Assembly: GCA_001602955.1 (NCBI GenBank)
Contig: LVAC01000012.1
Span: 1 to 64,000, forward strand
DNA: 64,000 bases
Source of the DNA: Sulfurospirillum sp001602955
Lineage (GTDB): Bacteria; Campylobacterota; Campylobacteria; Campylobacterales; Sulfurospirillaceae
Direction: 5' to 3'
The position numbers and the translations under genes were made by a program. Positions 51,482 through 60,855 of this stretch are shown one piece after another. The stretch's first letter is position 1. The number at the start of each line of letters is the position of its first letter. Under the pieces are notes generated by a model that was given only the letters and a program-made list of their open reading frames with translations, was not told the origin of the DNA and did not search any database.

Positions 51482-52672
51482 ATGCGAGTCTATTTAGATA
51501 ACAATGCAACGACGATGCTCGACCCTGAGGCATTCGAGTTGATGAAGCCTTATTATTGCGAAAAATACGGCAATCCGAACTCTTTACATCAATTCGGAAG
51601 CGAAAGCCATCCGGCGTTACGCAAGGCGATGGATCAACTTTATGCGGGTATTAACGCCGGCGACGAAGACGATATTGTTGTTACGTCTTGTGCGACCGAG
51701 AGCAATAACTGGGTCATCAAAAGCGTGTACAACGACTACATTCTGCATGGCGATAAAAATCATATCATCACGAGCGAAGTGGAACATCCTGCCGTCGGAG
51801 CATCCTGTAAATTTTTGGAGAGTCTGGGCGTTAACGTGACCTACCTTCCGGTCAATACCGACGGCGTCATTAACGTGGAAGACCTTAAAAACGCGATTAC
51901 CGATCAAACCGCATTGGTTTCCATTATGTGGGCAAACAACGAAACGGGTATGATTTTCCCCGTCGAGGAGATCGGTGCTATTTGTAAAGCAAGAGGCGTT
52001 TTGTTTCATACCGATGCGGTGCAAGCCGTCGGTAAAATTCCCGTCGACGTTAAAAAAGCCAATGTTGATTTTTTAAGCTTTTCCGCACACAAATTTCACG
52101 GTCCTAAAGGAATAGGTGGACTTTACATTCGTAACGGGCAAGCCTTAACTCCGTTTTTTCACGGCGGCGAGCATATGGGCGGACGTCGTAGCGGAACGCT
52201 TGACGTTCCCGGTATCGTCGGTATGGGCAAAGCGATGGAGCTTGCCGTTGCCGCTCTTGATTTTGAAAAAAGCAACGTTAGACGCCTTCGCGATAAACTC
52301 GAAGACGCATTGCTGAAAATTCCCGAGACGTTTGTCGTCGGCACCAAAGAACAACGCGTACCTAACACGATTTTAATCAGCGTCAAAGGCATTGAAGGCG
52401 AAGCGATGTTGTGGGACCTCAATCAAAACGGTATCGGTGCGAGTACGGGAAGCGCATGTGCCAGCGAAGCATTGGAATCCAATCCCGTTATGGAAGCCAT
52501 CGGCGCGGAAGCCGACCTTGCACATACCGCACTTCGACTTTCGTTATCGCGTTTTACGACCGATGAAGAGATTGATTATGCTATCAATGTGATTTACAAA
52601 GCCGTTGAAAGATTAAGAGCAATTTCCAGTACGTACGCTTATGCGCCCGAGTGGCACGTGAGTCGATTGTAA
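51482..52672 (+). CDS. nifS: NifS-type cysteine desulfurase
   Basis: PLP-dependent cysteine desulfurase of 396 residues. The PLP Lys is in SFSAHKFHGPKGIGGLYIR near residue 203, and the active Cys in GASTGSACASEALESNP near residue 326. YLDNNATTMLDPEA begins the protein. It supplies sulfur for iron-sulfur clusters with the adjacent NifU scaffold, the main system in Campylobacterota. Confidence 0.97.
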   Translation: MRVYLDNNATTMLDPEAFELMKPYYCEKYGNPNSLHQFGSESHPALRKAMDQLYAGINAGDEDDIVVTSCATESNNWVIKSVYNDYILHGDKNHIITSEVEHPAVGASCKFLESLGVNVTYLPVNTDGVINVEDLKNAITDQTALVSIMWANNETGMIFPVEEIGAICKARGVLFHTDAVQAVGKIPVDVKKANVDFLSFSAHKFHGPKGIGGLYIRNGQALTPFFHGGEHMGGRRSGTLDVPGIVGMGKAMELAVAALDFEKSNVRRLRDKLEDALLKIPETFVVGTKEQRVPNTILISVKGIEGEAMLWDLNQNGIGASTGSACASEALESNPVMEAIGAEADLAHTALRLSLSRFTTDEEIDYAINVIYKAVERLRAISSTYAYAPEWHVSRL

Positions 52673-52705
52673 AACCTTACATGTAAAGATTTTAAAGGAT
52701 AAAAA

Positions 52706-53692
52706 ATGGCAAAAGACAGTTTGATCGGCGGCTCTATTTGGGAAGAGTACAGCCAAAAAGTTCAAGATTTGATGAATAGCCCAAAAAACATGGGTGAGTT
52801 AACCGAAGAAGACGCTAAATGGATGGGCGGTAAGCTTATCATTGCCGATTTCGGTGCGGAGAGTTGCGGCGATGCCGTGCGCCTTTACTGGATCGTCGAC
52901 GAAAAGACCGAAGTTATTAAAGCGGCGAAATTTAAAAGTTTCGGTTGCGGTACGGCGATTGCGAGTTCGGATACGATGGCGGAGCTTTGCATCGGCAAAA
53001 CCGTCTCCGAAGCAGTTAAAATTACCAACATCGACGTTGAAAAAGCAATGCGCGATACGCCTGACGTTCCGGCCGTTCCACCTCAAAAAATGCACTGTTC
53101 GGTCATGGCGTACGATGTTATCAAAGCCGCCGCCGCTTCGTTTAAAGGCGTGGATGCGGCTTCGTTTGAAGACGAGATCATCGTGTGCGAATGTGCGCGC
53201 GTCAGCCTTGGGACGATCAAAGAGGTAATTCGCATCAACAACCTTACGACCGTCGAGCAGATTACGAACTACACCAAAGCGGGTGCGTTTTGTAAATCCT
53301 GTATCAAACCGGGCGGGCATGAAGCACGCGAGTACTATTTGGAAGATATTTTACGCGATACGCGTGCCGAGATGGAGCATGACCGTCTGCTTGCGATGTC
53401 CAACGTTAAAGTCGAAGGCACGCATACGGTTAATTTCGACGACTTGACCGTCGTTAAAAAATTCCAAGAGATCGAAAAAGTGATCGACGAAAATATTCGT
53501 CCGATGCTTGTAATGGACGGAGGCAATCTTGAAATCCTCGATATTAAAGAAAGTGAGGGTATGAGCGACGTTTATATCCGATATTTGGGCGCTTGCAGCG
53601 GATGTGCAAGCAGTTCTACGGGGACGCTTTTTGCTATCGAAGCGGTTTTACAAGAGAAATTAAGTAAAAATATACGAATATTACCTGTTTAA
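52706..53692 (+). CDS. nifU: NifU iron-sulfur scaffold
   Basis: Full-length NifU, 328 residues with three domains: IscU-like N-terminus (Cys in AESCGDAVR, FGCGTAIASS and QKMHCSVMAYD near residues 51-133), a central [2Fe-2S] BFD-like domain (VCECARVS and AFCKSCIKPGG near residues 158-204) and a C-terminal Nfu domain with GACSGCASSS near residue 293-302. It assembles and transfers clusters using sulfur from NifS. TTACATGTAA lies in the short gap to nifS. Confidence 0.97.
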   Translation: MAKDSLIGGSIWEEYSQKVQDLMNSPKNMGELTEEDAKWMGGKLIIADFGAESCGDAVRLYWIVDEKTEVIKAAKFKSFGCGTAIASSDTMAELCIGKTVSEAVKITNIDVEKAMRDTPDVPAVPPQKMHCSVMAYDVIKAAAASFKGVDAASFEDEIIVCECARVSLGTIKEVIRINNLTTVEQITNYTKAGAFCKSCIKPGGHEAREYYLEDILRDTRAEMEHDRLLAMSNVKVEGTHTVNFDDLTVVKKFQEIEKVIDENIRPMLVMDGGNLEILDIKESEGMSDVYIRYLGACSGCASSSTGTLFAIEAVLQEKLSKNIRILPV

Positions 53693-53694
53693 AT

Positions 53695-53718
53695 CGTTAA
53701 AGGCTTTTGCCTTTAACG
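53695..53718 (+). terminator. Terminator after nifU
   Basis: CGTTAAAGGC, loop TTTT, GCCTTTAACG: a perfect 10-bp stem three bases after the nifU stop, followed by T-rich sequence. It separates the nif genes from the molybdopterin genes. Confidence 0.85.
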
Positions 53719-53742
53719 CCTCTTTATTTGGAAGGATTGTGC

Positions 53743-53964
53743 GTGGCAAAAGTCGAATTTTTAGGCCCGATAGGCCGAGCAAGCATCGAAGTCGATATTC
53801 AAAACCTCAGTGAACTCAAAAGCTTTTTCAAAGAAGACAAAGAGCTTCAAGAATGGCTTAGCATCTGCGCCGTAGCCATCAACGATACTTTGGTCTGCGA
53901 GGCGGACGTACCCGTCTCTTCTCACGATAAAATCTCACTTCTCCCTCCTGTTTGCGGAGGTTGA
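53743..53964 (+). CDS. moaD: Molybdopterin synthase small subunit
   Basis: MoaD, 73 residues from GTG 53743, which has GAAGGA six bases upstream; earlier in-frame codons run into the nifU terminator. The C-terminal tail LLPPVCGG ends in the Gly-Gly needed for thiocarboxylate formation and has no extra residue, unlike the HcyS-like carrier in this window. moaE follows after three bases. Confidence 0.92.
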   Translation: MAKVEFLGPIGRASIEVDIQNLSELKSFFKEDKELQEWLSICAVAINDTLVCEADVPVSSHDKISLLPPVCGG

Positions 53965-53967
53965 AAC

Positions 53968-54414
53968 ATGCTGGAACTTCACGAGGGATCCTTACATGTC
54001 AAAAGTATTTTGGCTTCTTGGTACGATCAAATTAGCGATAAAAACTACGGTGCATTCATCCCTTTCGTGGGAATCGTGAGAGATGAAGACGGCATTGAGG
54101 GGCTGAGTTTTGACATTTACGAGCCCATCTTAAACAGCTGGTTTAACGCGTGGCAAGAGAGGGCCAAAGCGCAAAATGCTTACCTTTTGATGGCGCATTC
54201 CCGTGGTGATGTGCCAAACCACACTTCTTCTTACATCGCCGCTGTCGTCTCCCCTAAACGCAAAGTCGCTCTTTCGATGATCAATGATTTTGTGGAAGAC
54301 TTTAAAGCCAATGCACCAATTTGGAAGTACGATCTCATCGATGGAAAGCGTGTGTATGCTAAAGAGCGTTCGCACTTGCTTCAAGGACACGGTCTTTTAA
54401 AGGCGGATGCATGA
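53968..54414 (+). CDS. moaE: Molybdopterin synthase large subunit
   Basis: MoaE, 148 residues, converts precursor Z to molybdopterin with MoaD thiocarboxylate. The family block FVGIVRDEDGIEGLSFDIYE near residues 32-51, HSRGDVP near 72 and IWKYDLIDGKRVY near 125-137 (catalytic Lys) are present. It overlaps moeA by four bases. Confidence 0.95.
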   Translation: MLELHEGSLHVKSILASWYDQISDKNYGAFIPFVGIVRDEDGIEGLSFDIYEPILNSWFNAWQERAKAQNAYLLMAHSRGDVPNHTSSYIAAVVSPKRKVALSMINDFVEDFKANAPIWKYDLIDGKRVYAKERSHLLQGHGLLKADA

Positions 54415-55628
54415 ATAACACGCATTTTCCCCCTTTTGACGAAACGCTTCAAGCGTTAGAGGCTTCGATAGATTGCGAGTTTGGGCGCGAAAATCTTTTT
54501 GTCGCGGATGCTTTAGGGCGCATCTTAGCCGTCGATATTGTCGCCAAAGAGAACAATCCAACCCATGAAACCGCTTCGATGGACGGCTATGCGATTCGAT
54601 TTGTCGATCAGCAATTGGGAAAATTGACGATCAGCGATTACGTTCCCGCCGGAGAAGAAGCGCGCAACGTCGTAACCAAAGGTCAATGCGTGAAAACCTT
54701 TACCGGAACGCTGATGAGCGAAGGAAGCGATACGCTGCTTCCCATCGAGAACGTCGAAGTCGAAAACGACGCGATTCGCATTACCTCCGCCGTTTCCAAA
54801 GGTTTTGCGGTACGTCCTATCGGCGAGAATTACAAAGCGGGCGAAGTGCTGATTAAAAAAGGCACCAAGATCGGCTTTGCTGAAATTGGTGTGATGGCAG
54901 AACTTGGCATGGTGCAAGTTGAAGTCTTTATGCGCCCTCGCGTTGCCATTCTCTCCACAGGCAATGAAATCTTAGATTTTGGTGAGCCCAAAGTCTCTAG
55001 TGCCCAGATTCGCAGTTCCAACCATGTCACCGTTGAGGCGATTTTGCGCCAACTAGGCTGTGAGTGCATGCGTTTTAAACTGATCCGCGATGATCGCGCA
55101 CTTATCGAGCAACAGCTCAGGCAAGCCTTGATGTGGAGCGACATCGTCATCACCACAGGTGGCGGAAGTGTGGGGGATTTTGACTTTATCCAGAGTATTC
55201 TCACCGATATGAAAATCGAAAATATTATCGATGGTTCGTACATGAAACCAGGACGCCATATACGTGTTGTTAAAACAGGTCACAAATACATCTACGCGCT
55301 TCCAGGCTTCCCTTACAGCGCTTCGGTGTGTACGTTTTTATTTATCGCACCCTTGCTTCGTAAAATGCGCGCACAAACGTTCGCACTGCCAACGATCAAA
55401 GCATTCATGGGCGAACTCTACAAAAAACGCTCCAAATTCGTCGAATTTACCGCTTGCAATCTTCGTTTTTCTGCGGGACAACTCGTGGTTGACTTAGAAG
55501 GCAAAAAAGAGGGCAGTAGTGCCATACTCAATAATCTTCTAGACAATCCCGTGCTTTTACGCGTCGAAAAAGATGTTCAAAAAATCGAAAAAGGCGAGAT
55601 GGTTGACGTGGTGTTGCTAGATTTGTAA
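54411..55628 (+). CDS. moeA: Molybdopterin molybdenumtransferase
   Basis: MoeA, 405 residues, inserts molybdate into adenylylated molybdopterin. Motifs: NPTHETASMDGYAIRF near residues 48-63, AILSTGNEIL near residues 178-187, and TTGGGSVGDFDF near residues 246-257. Molybdenum cofactor supply fits formate dehydrogenase or nitrate reductase use. Base usage switches from CGA/TCG-rich to the other type near 54860 inside the gene, which suggests intragenic recombination. Confidence 0.95.
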   Translation: MNNTHFPPFDETLQALEASIDCEFGRENLFVADALGRILAVDIVAKENNPTHETASMDGYAIRFVDQQLGKLTISDYVPAGEEARNVVTKGQCVKTFTGTLMSEGSDTLLPIENVEVENDAIRITSAVSKGFAVRPIGENYKAGEVLIKKGTKIGFAEIGVMAELGMVQVEVFMRPRVAILSTGNEILDFGEPKVSSAQIRSSNHVTVEAILRQLGCECMRFKLIRDDRALIEQQLRQALMWSDIVITTGGGSVGDFDFIQSILTDMKIENIIDGSYMKPGRHIRVVKTGHKYIYALPGFPYSASVCTFLFIAPLLRKMRAQTFALPTIKAFMGELYKKRSKFVEFTACNLRFSAGQLVVDLEGKKEGSSAILNNLLDNPVLLRVEKDVQKIEKGEMVDVVLLDL

Positions 55629-55712
55629 ACGTCTGGCAATACCACAAAAGCCTTGTTTGAATCTTTACATGTAAACAGTATGAATGAAACCTCTTTACCG
55701 TTGGAGCGCATT

Positions 55713-56744
55713 ATGAAGCAGGGTATTTATATCTTTTTTATGCTATTGATTGGCTACGTGTCTGCTTTTGCTGAACAGACGTGGATCGATGCTGCGAATA
55801 ACAGTGTAAGTTTTCCTCATTCGATCGAGCGTATCGCCGATGCGTGGCCTGCACATAATGCGATTGTGACGATGCTAGGATCGGGCGATAAAATCGTAGC
55901 CACTATCGTTACACCGCAGATGTGCCCATGGCTGTATAAAATCAATCCACATATGCAAAAAGCTACGGTAGCGTTTAGTACAGATTCTGGGGCAATGGGG
56001 TCGATGGAAGAGTTGCTCAAAGCGAAGCCTGACGTCGTTTTTGTCTCTTCCGGCAATAAAAATAGAGAGCTTTTTAAAAGCCTTGGGCTGAATGTTTTTG
56101 AGCTTTCATTAACCGATTTTTCCTCCTTGAAAGAAACGGTCTTACTCACTGGAAAAGTTTTGGGGCAAAAAGCACTGATCAAGGCAGAGGCGTATGCTAC
56201 GTATTTAGAAGAGGTAACACACTCCATCGAAACAAAACTCAAAGCTATCCCACACGATCAAAAGCCGAAAGTTTTACATCTAAGCGGGATAGGAGCGTCG
56301 TATGTTGCCGATGGTTCAGATTCGATGATGGATGCTTGGATACGTTTGGCAGGAGGGATTAATGTCGCAAGTGAACTCAAAGGCGCCAATAAGGTAGTTT
56401 CGATGGAGCAAATTGTTGCATGGAATCCTGACATTGTCATTATCGGAGCATCTTCTAGAAGTGTTCAAGCGAGTGATTTTTTAGACAATCCCGTATTTAA
56501 AACGCTTGCCGCAGTGCGAACAAAAAAAGTTTATATCAACCCTAAAGGAATGTTTTTTTGGGACAGATACAGTGCCGAAGCAATTTTACAAGTGCAATGG
56601 GCGGCACAAATCTTCTATCCTGAACTATTCAAGACATTCGATATTGAACACGAAACCATCTCCTTTTACACACGATTTTTTGATTATCCTCTCAGCAAAG
56701 AAGAGGCGAAAATGATCATACAAGGTATTCCACCACCACGATAA
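55713..56744 (+). CDS. Periplasmic Fe/B12-type ABC substrate-binding protein
   Basis: Class III (BtuF/FhuD-like) binding protein of 343 residues. Signal peptide MKQGIYIFFMLLIGYVSAFA; ERIADAWPAHNAIVTMLGSG near residues 38-57 and VVSMEQIVAWNPDIVIIGAS near residues 227-246 are the family strands. ATG 55713 is chosen because GGAG precedes it and the signal peptide begins there. Possible ligands are siderophore, haem or corrinoid. No transporter subunits are next to it. TTACATGTAA flanks it on both sides. Confidence 0.87.
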   Translation: MKQGIYIFFMLLIGYVSAFAEQTWIDAANNSVSFPHSIERIADAWPAHNAIVTMLGSGDKIVATIVTPQMCPWLYKINPHMQKATVAFSTDSGAMGSMEELLKAKPDVVFVSSGNKNRELFKSLGLNVFELSLTDFSSLKETVLLTGKVLGQKALIKAEAYATYLEEVTHSIETKLKAIPHDQKPKVLHLSGIGASYVADGSDSMMDAWIRLAGGINVASELKGANKVVSMEQIVAWNPDIVIIGASSRSVQASDFLDNPVFKTLAAVRTKKVYINPKGMFFWDRYSAEAILQVQWAAQIFYPELFKTFDIEHETISFYTRFFDYPLSKEEAKMIIQGIPPPR

Positions 56745-56792
56745 ACGAGAGTTACATGTAAGAAATTTTCGCTCAAAAATTCGCTTTGGCGG

Positions 56793-58397
56793 TTATATTT
56801 TATAAATCGCGATCTCTTCTTTGAGCTCAACATTCATCTGATACAAGGTATCTGCTGAGGCGGATATTGCTTCGGCACTCTTCGTATTTTCTGTGGATAA
56901 GCCGCTTACGACGTTAATGTGGTGCATAATTTTCCCTGTTGTGAGTACGTTCTCTTTGGTATCGTCGTAGAGCTTTTGGATAAGATTGATCGTATCTGTT
57001 AGGGTATATGTGGTGGTATCCGTGTGCTCATTAACCGTAAGCGACGAGTTCACAAGATTTTGGATGCGCTCGATGTTGTGGTTCATTTTCTCTGAAATAT
57101 CGCCAACGGATTGAACGATGACGTTGATGGTTGCGTTAGTATCGACCAAGCTTTTTTGCGTTCGTTCGGCAAGTTTTCGCACTTCATCGGCTACCACGGC
57201 AAATCCTCGCCCATGTTCTCCTGCCCGCGCGGCTTCGATGGCGGCATTGAGTGCCAATAAATTCGTTTGATCGGCAATATCCGAGATAATCGTAATAATC
57301 TCTTTGACTTGGCTCGCTTCTTGGGAAAGGGTTCGAAGATGGGTGTTAATATCGGATTCGATGTTCGACGTCAGGCTGAGTTGTTCGATGGTATAGGAGA
57401 GTGATTTTTTGACTTCTTGCATATTGTCTTTGGTTCGAATCGCTTTTTCTAAAACTTTTTGTGCTTCATCTGATGAAACTTCCATTCCCTCTTTCATACT
57501 ATCAGAATGCGCCATAATGGCTTGAATAACCTTTGATTCTTGATCGACTGAGTGCTGAATCGATGAGGTCGTAGAAGAAAAAGTTTCTGAGACGATGAGG
57601 TTGTTGCGAAGTGAAACGTCGATAGTGTGGAACGATTGGCGTAACATGGCGATCAGTTCATTGAGTTGAATGCTCATGTGTGCCAATTCGTCTTTGCCTT
57701 GAATACGCAAGTTTTGCGTAAAATCTTTATAGCGAGTGATGTTTTGAATGCTTCGTCCCAAATTTTGGATGGAGGAGACAATCTTGATGGCAATGACGTA
57801 AAACACACTCATCGTCACAAGAATACTCACGACAACAATGCTTGAAATTGTGATGGAACTCTGTTTCATAATCTCAAGGTTACTCGTTTGAATATACTCT
57901 AAAAGTGTGTCCTGCGCTTCTTGAATGGAGTCTTTAAGAGCATTGGATTGGTGTGTTAAGTCTGTGAGTTTACGGTTCTCTTCGCTTTCTTGAAACGCTT
58001 TGGTTTTCATGCGGTCTTTATTTTGTATGACGATTTCGGAGATGGCATAGCGAACGGCATTCCACTCTTTGTATTGATGTGATAAATCCACAAGTTTCTT
58101 TTTGAGGCTCTCTTGATCCAAAATTCCTGAAAGCTCTTCGAGTTGGAGAACGATTGCATCGGAATCTTTTTTAAACTTATCCAAAAACTTCTGGTCCAAA
58201 AAAAGTCTAAATCCACGTAAATCTGCGGAAGTTTCGCTGGCGAGTGTCTGAATTTCACCTACTTTTAACAATCGCATTGTGATTGTTTGTGCTTTTTGAT
58301 TGTTTGTGTACGAGATGTAACCTATCGACGCGTAGGTTATAAAGCATAAAACGGATAAAAAGGCTAGTTTACTTTTAATGGTACTAAGATCAATCAC
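56793..58397 (-). CDS. Methyl-accepting chemotaxis protein
   Basis: Chemoreceptor of 534 residues: membrane segment near residues 12-30, periplasmic four-helix-bundle sensor to about residue 178, a second segment near 180-205, HAMP near 206-260, and a cytoplasmic signalling domain with the hairpin tip DIADQTNLLALNAAIEAARAGE near residues 368-389. The N-terminal sensor is of the 4HB-MCP kind; the ligand is unknown. Confidence 0.95.
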   Translation of the reverse strand: MIDLSTIKSKLAFLSVLCFITYASIGYISYTNNQKAQTITMRLLKVGEIQTLASETSADLRGFRLFLDQKFLDKFKKDSDAIVLQLEELSGILDQESLKKKLVDLSHQYKEWNAVRYAISEIVIQNKDRMKTKAFQESEENRKLTDLTHQSNALKDSIQEAQDTLLEYIQTSNLEIMKQSSITISSIVVVSILVTMSVFYVIAIKIVSSIQNLGRSIQNITRYKDFTQNLRIQGKDELAHMSIQLNELIAMLRQSFHTIDVSLRNNLIVSETFSSTTSSIQHSVDQESKVIQAIMAHSDSMKEGMEVSSDEAQKVLEKAIRTKDNMQEVKKSLSYTIEQLSLTSNIESDINTHLRTLSQEASQVKEIITIISDIADQTNLLALNAAIEAARAGEHGRGFAVVADEVRKLAERTQKSLVDTNATINVIVQSVGDISEKMNHNIERIQNLVNSSLTVNEHTDTTTYTLTDTINLIQKLYDDTKENVLTTGKIMHHINVVSGLSTENTKSAEAISASADTLYQMNVELKEEIAIYKI

Positions 58398-58503
58398 ATG
58401 TATCCTTTTTTTAGTGTCGGTATCATTAAAAGATTTTAACAGCTAAAAAGGAGAAAGTAGAGAGAAACGAATCCAATAAATTTGCCGATGCGGACGATAA
58501 ACT

Positions 58504-58522
58504 TTAACGCAAAATGCGTTAA
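58504..58522. promoter_or_regulatory. Palindrome upstream of a Crp/Fnr gene
   Basis: TTAACGCAAAATGCGTTAA: perfect 8-base arms around AAA, 40 bases before the regulator start. A second related repeat, ATTAAC-CTAA-GTTAAT (59170-59185), overlaps the end of the same gene, upstream of the acetyltransferase. Both may be its binding sites. Confidence 0.55.
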
Positions 58523-58561
58523 GATGGGAAACAATCGAATCTTTTTATCCGAGGAGGCTTC

Positions 58562-59179
58562 GTGATCGTGACGACTTTGATTTCACGCGAGCAAGCGTTG
58601 GACGCTCTTTACCGCGCATTAACGCCAATCTCTTACTTACCCATGCCCGTTTGGGAGGAGGCGACATGTTATTTTAGCCTTAAAGCACTCCCTAAAGGAG
58701 CGCATCTGTTCGACATCGGCGATAAAGTGAAGGATTTTTATTTTTTGGTTGAAGGGTTGGCTCGTTACTATTACATCAGCGAAAGCGGCAAAGAGTTCAA
58801 CAAGTCGTTTGCGGAAAAACCGGGGCATCTTTTAAGTAGTATCTCTTCGATTTCTATGAAAGACGAGGTGTCTCCTTTTGGTGTTGAGACACTCAGTGAA
58901 TTTACGGTGCTTTTCATCAGCTATGAAGACTTTCGTGCGCTTGGTGCGAAGCATCGTGCGTGGAATGACCTGATGCTTTGCATTTACGAGCGGCTCATTG
59001 TGAAAAAAGAACGTAGGGAAGCGGATTTTTTACTCCTAAGTGCTAAAGAGCGTTACCTTAAATTTCTTAGCGACTACTCGATGATCGAAAGTGCGGTGGC
59101 AAATTATCATATCGCCTCGTATTTGGGCATCACGGAAGTCGCACTCTCTCGTATCCGAAAGGCGATGAAATTAACCTAA
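58562..59179 (+). CDS. Crp/Fnr-family regulator
   Basis: Regulator of 205 residues with a Crp-type beta-roll (GAHLFDIGDKVKDFYFLVEGLARYYYI near residues 41-67) and a C-terminal helix-turn-helix (NYHIASYLGITEVALSRIRKAM near residues 180-201). No Fnr cysteine cluster. The start is GTG, four bases after GAGGAGG. It is probably autoregulated through the upstream palindrome. An acetyltransferase gene follows. Confidence 0.87.
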   Translation: MIVTTLISREQALDALYRALTPISYLPMPVWEEATCYFSLKALPKGAHLFDIGDKVKDFYFLVEGLARYYYISESGKEFNKSFAEKPGHLLSSISSISMKDEVSPFGVETLSEFTVLFISYEDFRALGAKHRAWNDLMLCIYERLIVKKERREADFLLLSAKERYLKFLSDYSMIESAVANYHIASYLGITEVALSRIRKAMKLT

Positions 59180-59238
59180 GTTAATGACAACGCCTCTTTT
59201 TAGCGGTATGATGGCACATCATATTTTAGGAGCGGTGC

Positions 59239-59799
59239 ATGCACTATAAAATTGCCGATATCAACGATATTGAAGGCATCTTTACCCTTCATTCCCGATA
59301 CCAAATCGACACGATTTTAGAAGAAGATAAAAAAGACGGTTTTGTCACGACGGCATTTAGCAAAGAACAACTGGGCGAGATTATCGAACAAGAACAAGGC
59401 ATTTTTGTTGCGATTGAAGAGGGTGAAGTGATCGCTTACGTGATGTCCGCTTCATGGCAATATTGGTCGGCATGGCCGATTTTTGCGCATATGATCGAAA
59501 ACCTCCCCCATCTTTCGTATCTCGGACAAACCCTTAGCCTTCACAACTCCTATCAATACGGTCCGGTGTGCGTCGACAAGCGCGTACGCGGCAGCGGCGT
59601 TTTGGAAAAGTTGTTTGATTTTGCGTTGGAGAGTATGCAAAAACGCTATGCGATTTTGGTAACGTTCATCAACAAGATTAACTCACGTTCGTACGCGGCG
59701 CACACGCGAATGGGACTTGAGGTTATCTGCGAATTTTCGTTTAACGCAAACACCTACTACGAATTGGCTTACGACACGTCTAAAAGAGTTAGCTCTTAA
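59239..59799 (+). CDS. GNAT-family acetyltransferase
   Basis: Protein of 186 residues with a GNAT fold. The acetyl-CoA loop is YGPVCVDKRVRGSGVLEKLF near residues 108-127, and ITFINKINSRSYAAHTRMGLEVI-like C-terminal strand is typical (near residues 140-165). The substrate is not known. It lies downstream of the Crp/Fnr gene on the same strand, 59 bases away. Confidence 0.85.
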   Translation: MHYKIADINDIEGIFTLHSRYQIDTILEEDKKDGFVTTAFSKEQLGEIIEQEQGIFVAIEEGEVIAYVMSASWQYWSAWPIFAHMIENLPHLSYLGQTLSLHNSYQYGPVCVDKRVRGSGVLEKLFDFALESMQKRYAILVTFINKINSRSYAAHTRMGLEVICEFSFNANTYYELAYDTSKRVSS

Positions 59800-60009
59800 G
59801 ACAAAGCGCAACAAAGGGCTTTTCGGCACGAGTATTACATTGACACGCCTACTTAAACCCGTTATAATGACGTAGCACGCCAAAAAGATACGTGCGTCGC
59901 CAATGGAAGATTAGCTCGTATGCAAATCGCGTACGCGGCTTGGTTATTCTACCTCAGTGTTCAAATCCTCATCATGAGTATTCGCAACAGCAACCTAAAG
60001 GAGAAGATC

Positions 60010-60849
60010 ATGCATCATTCTACGATTTTAGTAGCGACCGATTTTTCGGAAGGGTATACGACTGTGCTTCAAAAAGCCATTGATTTGGCATTTCAAAAAC
60101 AAGCGAAGCTTCATATCGTTCATGTTGTTAAAACGACGTTTTTTAAAATAAAAAATCTTGATTATATCAAAGAGCATTGCTGGAATAACCTTCTTTGCCA
60201 TTATCCGAATATTTCCAAAGAACAATTTCATTGCGTTGAAGGTAATCTTGATAAAGTTATCTCTATCGTAGCGCAAACGATTCATGCGGGGATGATTATT
60301 ATCGGAGATAATCGCGACAAGCATCCTATAGAAGCTATTTTTTTGGCTTCCGACACGAAAGCGATTATTAAAGAGTCGCGTATTCCCGTTTTAGTCGTAA
60401 AAAACTATCAGCCGAGCGAAACATACAAGACCGTTTTAATTCCGACGGATTTATCGGACAATTCTTTGAAAATGGTGCAAAATATCGTTAAACTTTTTCC
60501 CGAAGCGTATTTGATTTTGTTGCATCTCTACAGTGTGCCGTTTGAGTTTCGGCTTAACATGTACGGTTTTAACGACGATGAAATTACGAATTTTCAAGAA
60601 GAGAGTCGAAACAATGCCGAAGCGGAATTGAAGAATTTTATGCGTCAATTGAATGTTCCGGATCAAAAAATGATTCCCGTCGTCCGAAAAGATTTTTTAA
60701 GTTCGGAGCATTTTGAGAGCAATCATAAAGATCTAAAAGCCGATTTGATCGCGATTCACACGACGGGATATATTAGCTTTTTTGCATTCGACCTTCTTGA
60801 AAAAACGCAAAACGACGTGCTAATTTTCAATGTGATCGAATCTGCTTAA
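60010..60849 (+). CDS. Tandem universal stress protein
   Basis: Two UspA domains in one 279-residue protein. Each starts with the family strand: TILVATDFSEGYTTVLQKAI at residues 5-24 and KTVLIPTDLSDNSLKMVQNI near residues 144-163. The first has MIIIGDNRDKHPIEAIFLAS, a variant of the ATP loop; the second ends without a clear G-2x-G-9x-G(S/T) loop, so only the first may bind nucleotide. ATG 60010 follows AAAGGAGA. An earlier frame start at 59920 has no ribosome site. Confidence 0.87.
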   Translation: MHHSTILVATDFSEGYTTVLQKAIDLAFQKQAKLHIVHVVKTTFFKIKNLDYIKEHCWNNLLCHYPNISKEQFHCVEGNLDKVISIVAQTIHAGMIIIGDNRDKHPIEAIFLASDTKAIIKESRIPVLVVKNYQPSETYKTVLIPTDLSDNSLKMVQNIVKLFPEAYLILLHLYSVPFEFRLNMYGFNDDEITNFQEESRNNAEAELKNFMRQLNVPDQKMIPVVRKDFLSSEHFESNHKDLKADLIAIHTTGYISFFAFDLLEKTQNDVLIFNVIESA

Positions 60850-60855
60850 GGCATT

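Noticed and set aside
59905..59975. tRNA-like stretch (GGAAGATTAGCTC ... TTCAAATCC), perhaps a selC or tRNA relic
   Set aside because: No matching 3' acceptor strand or paired T stem could be found, and the pieces do not fold as a cloverleaf by eye.
59892..60009. N-terminal extension of the universal stress protein from 59920
   Set aside because: No ribosome site before 59920, while ATG 60010 follows a good one and begins the UspA fold directly.
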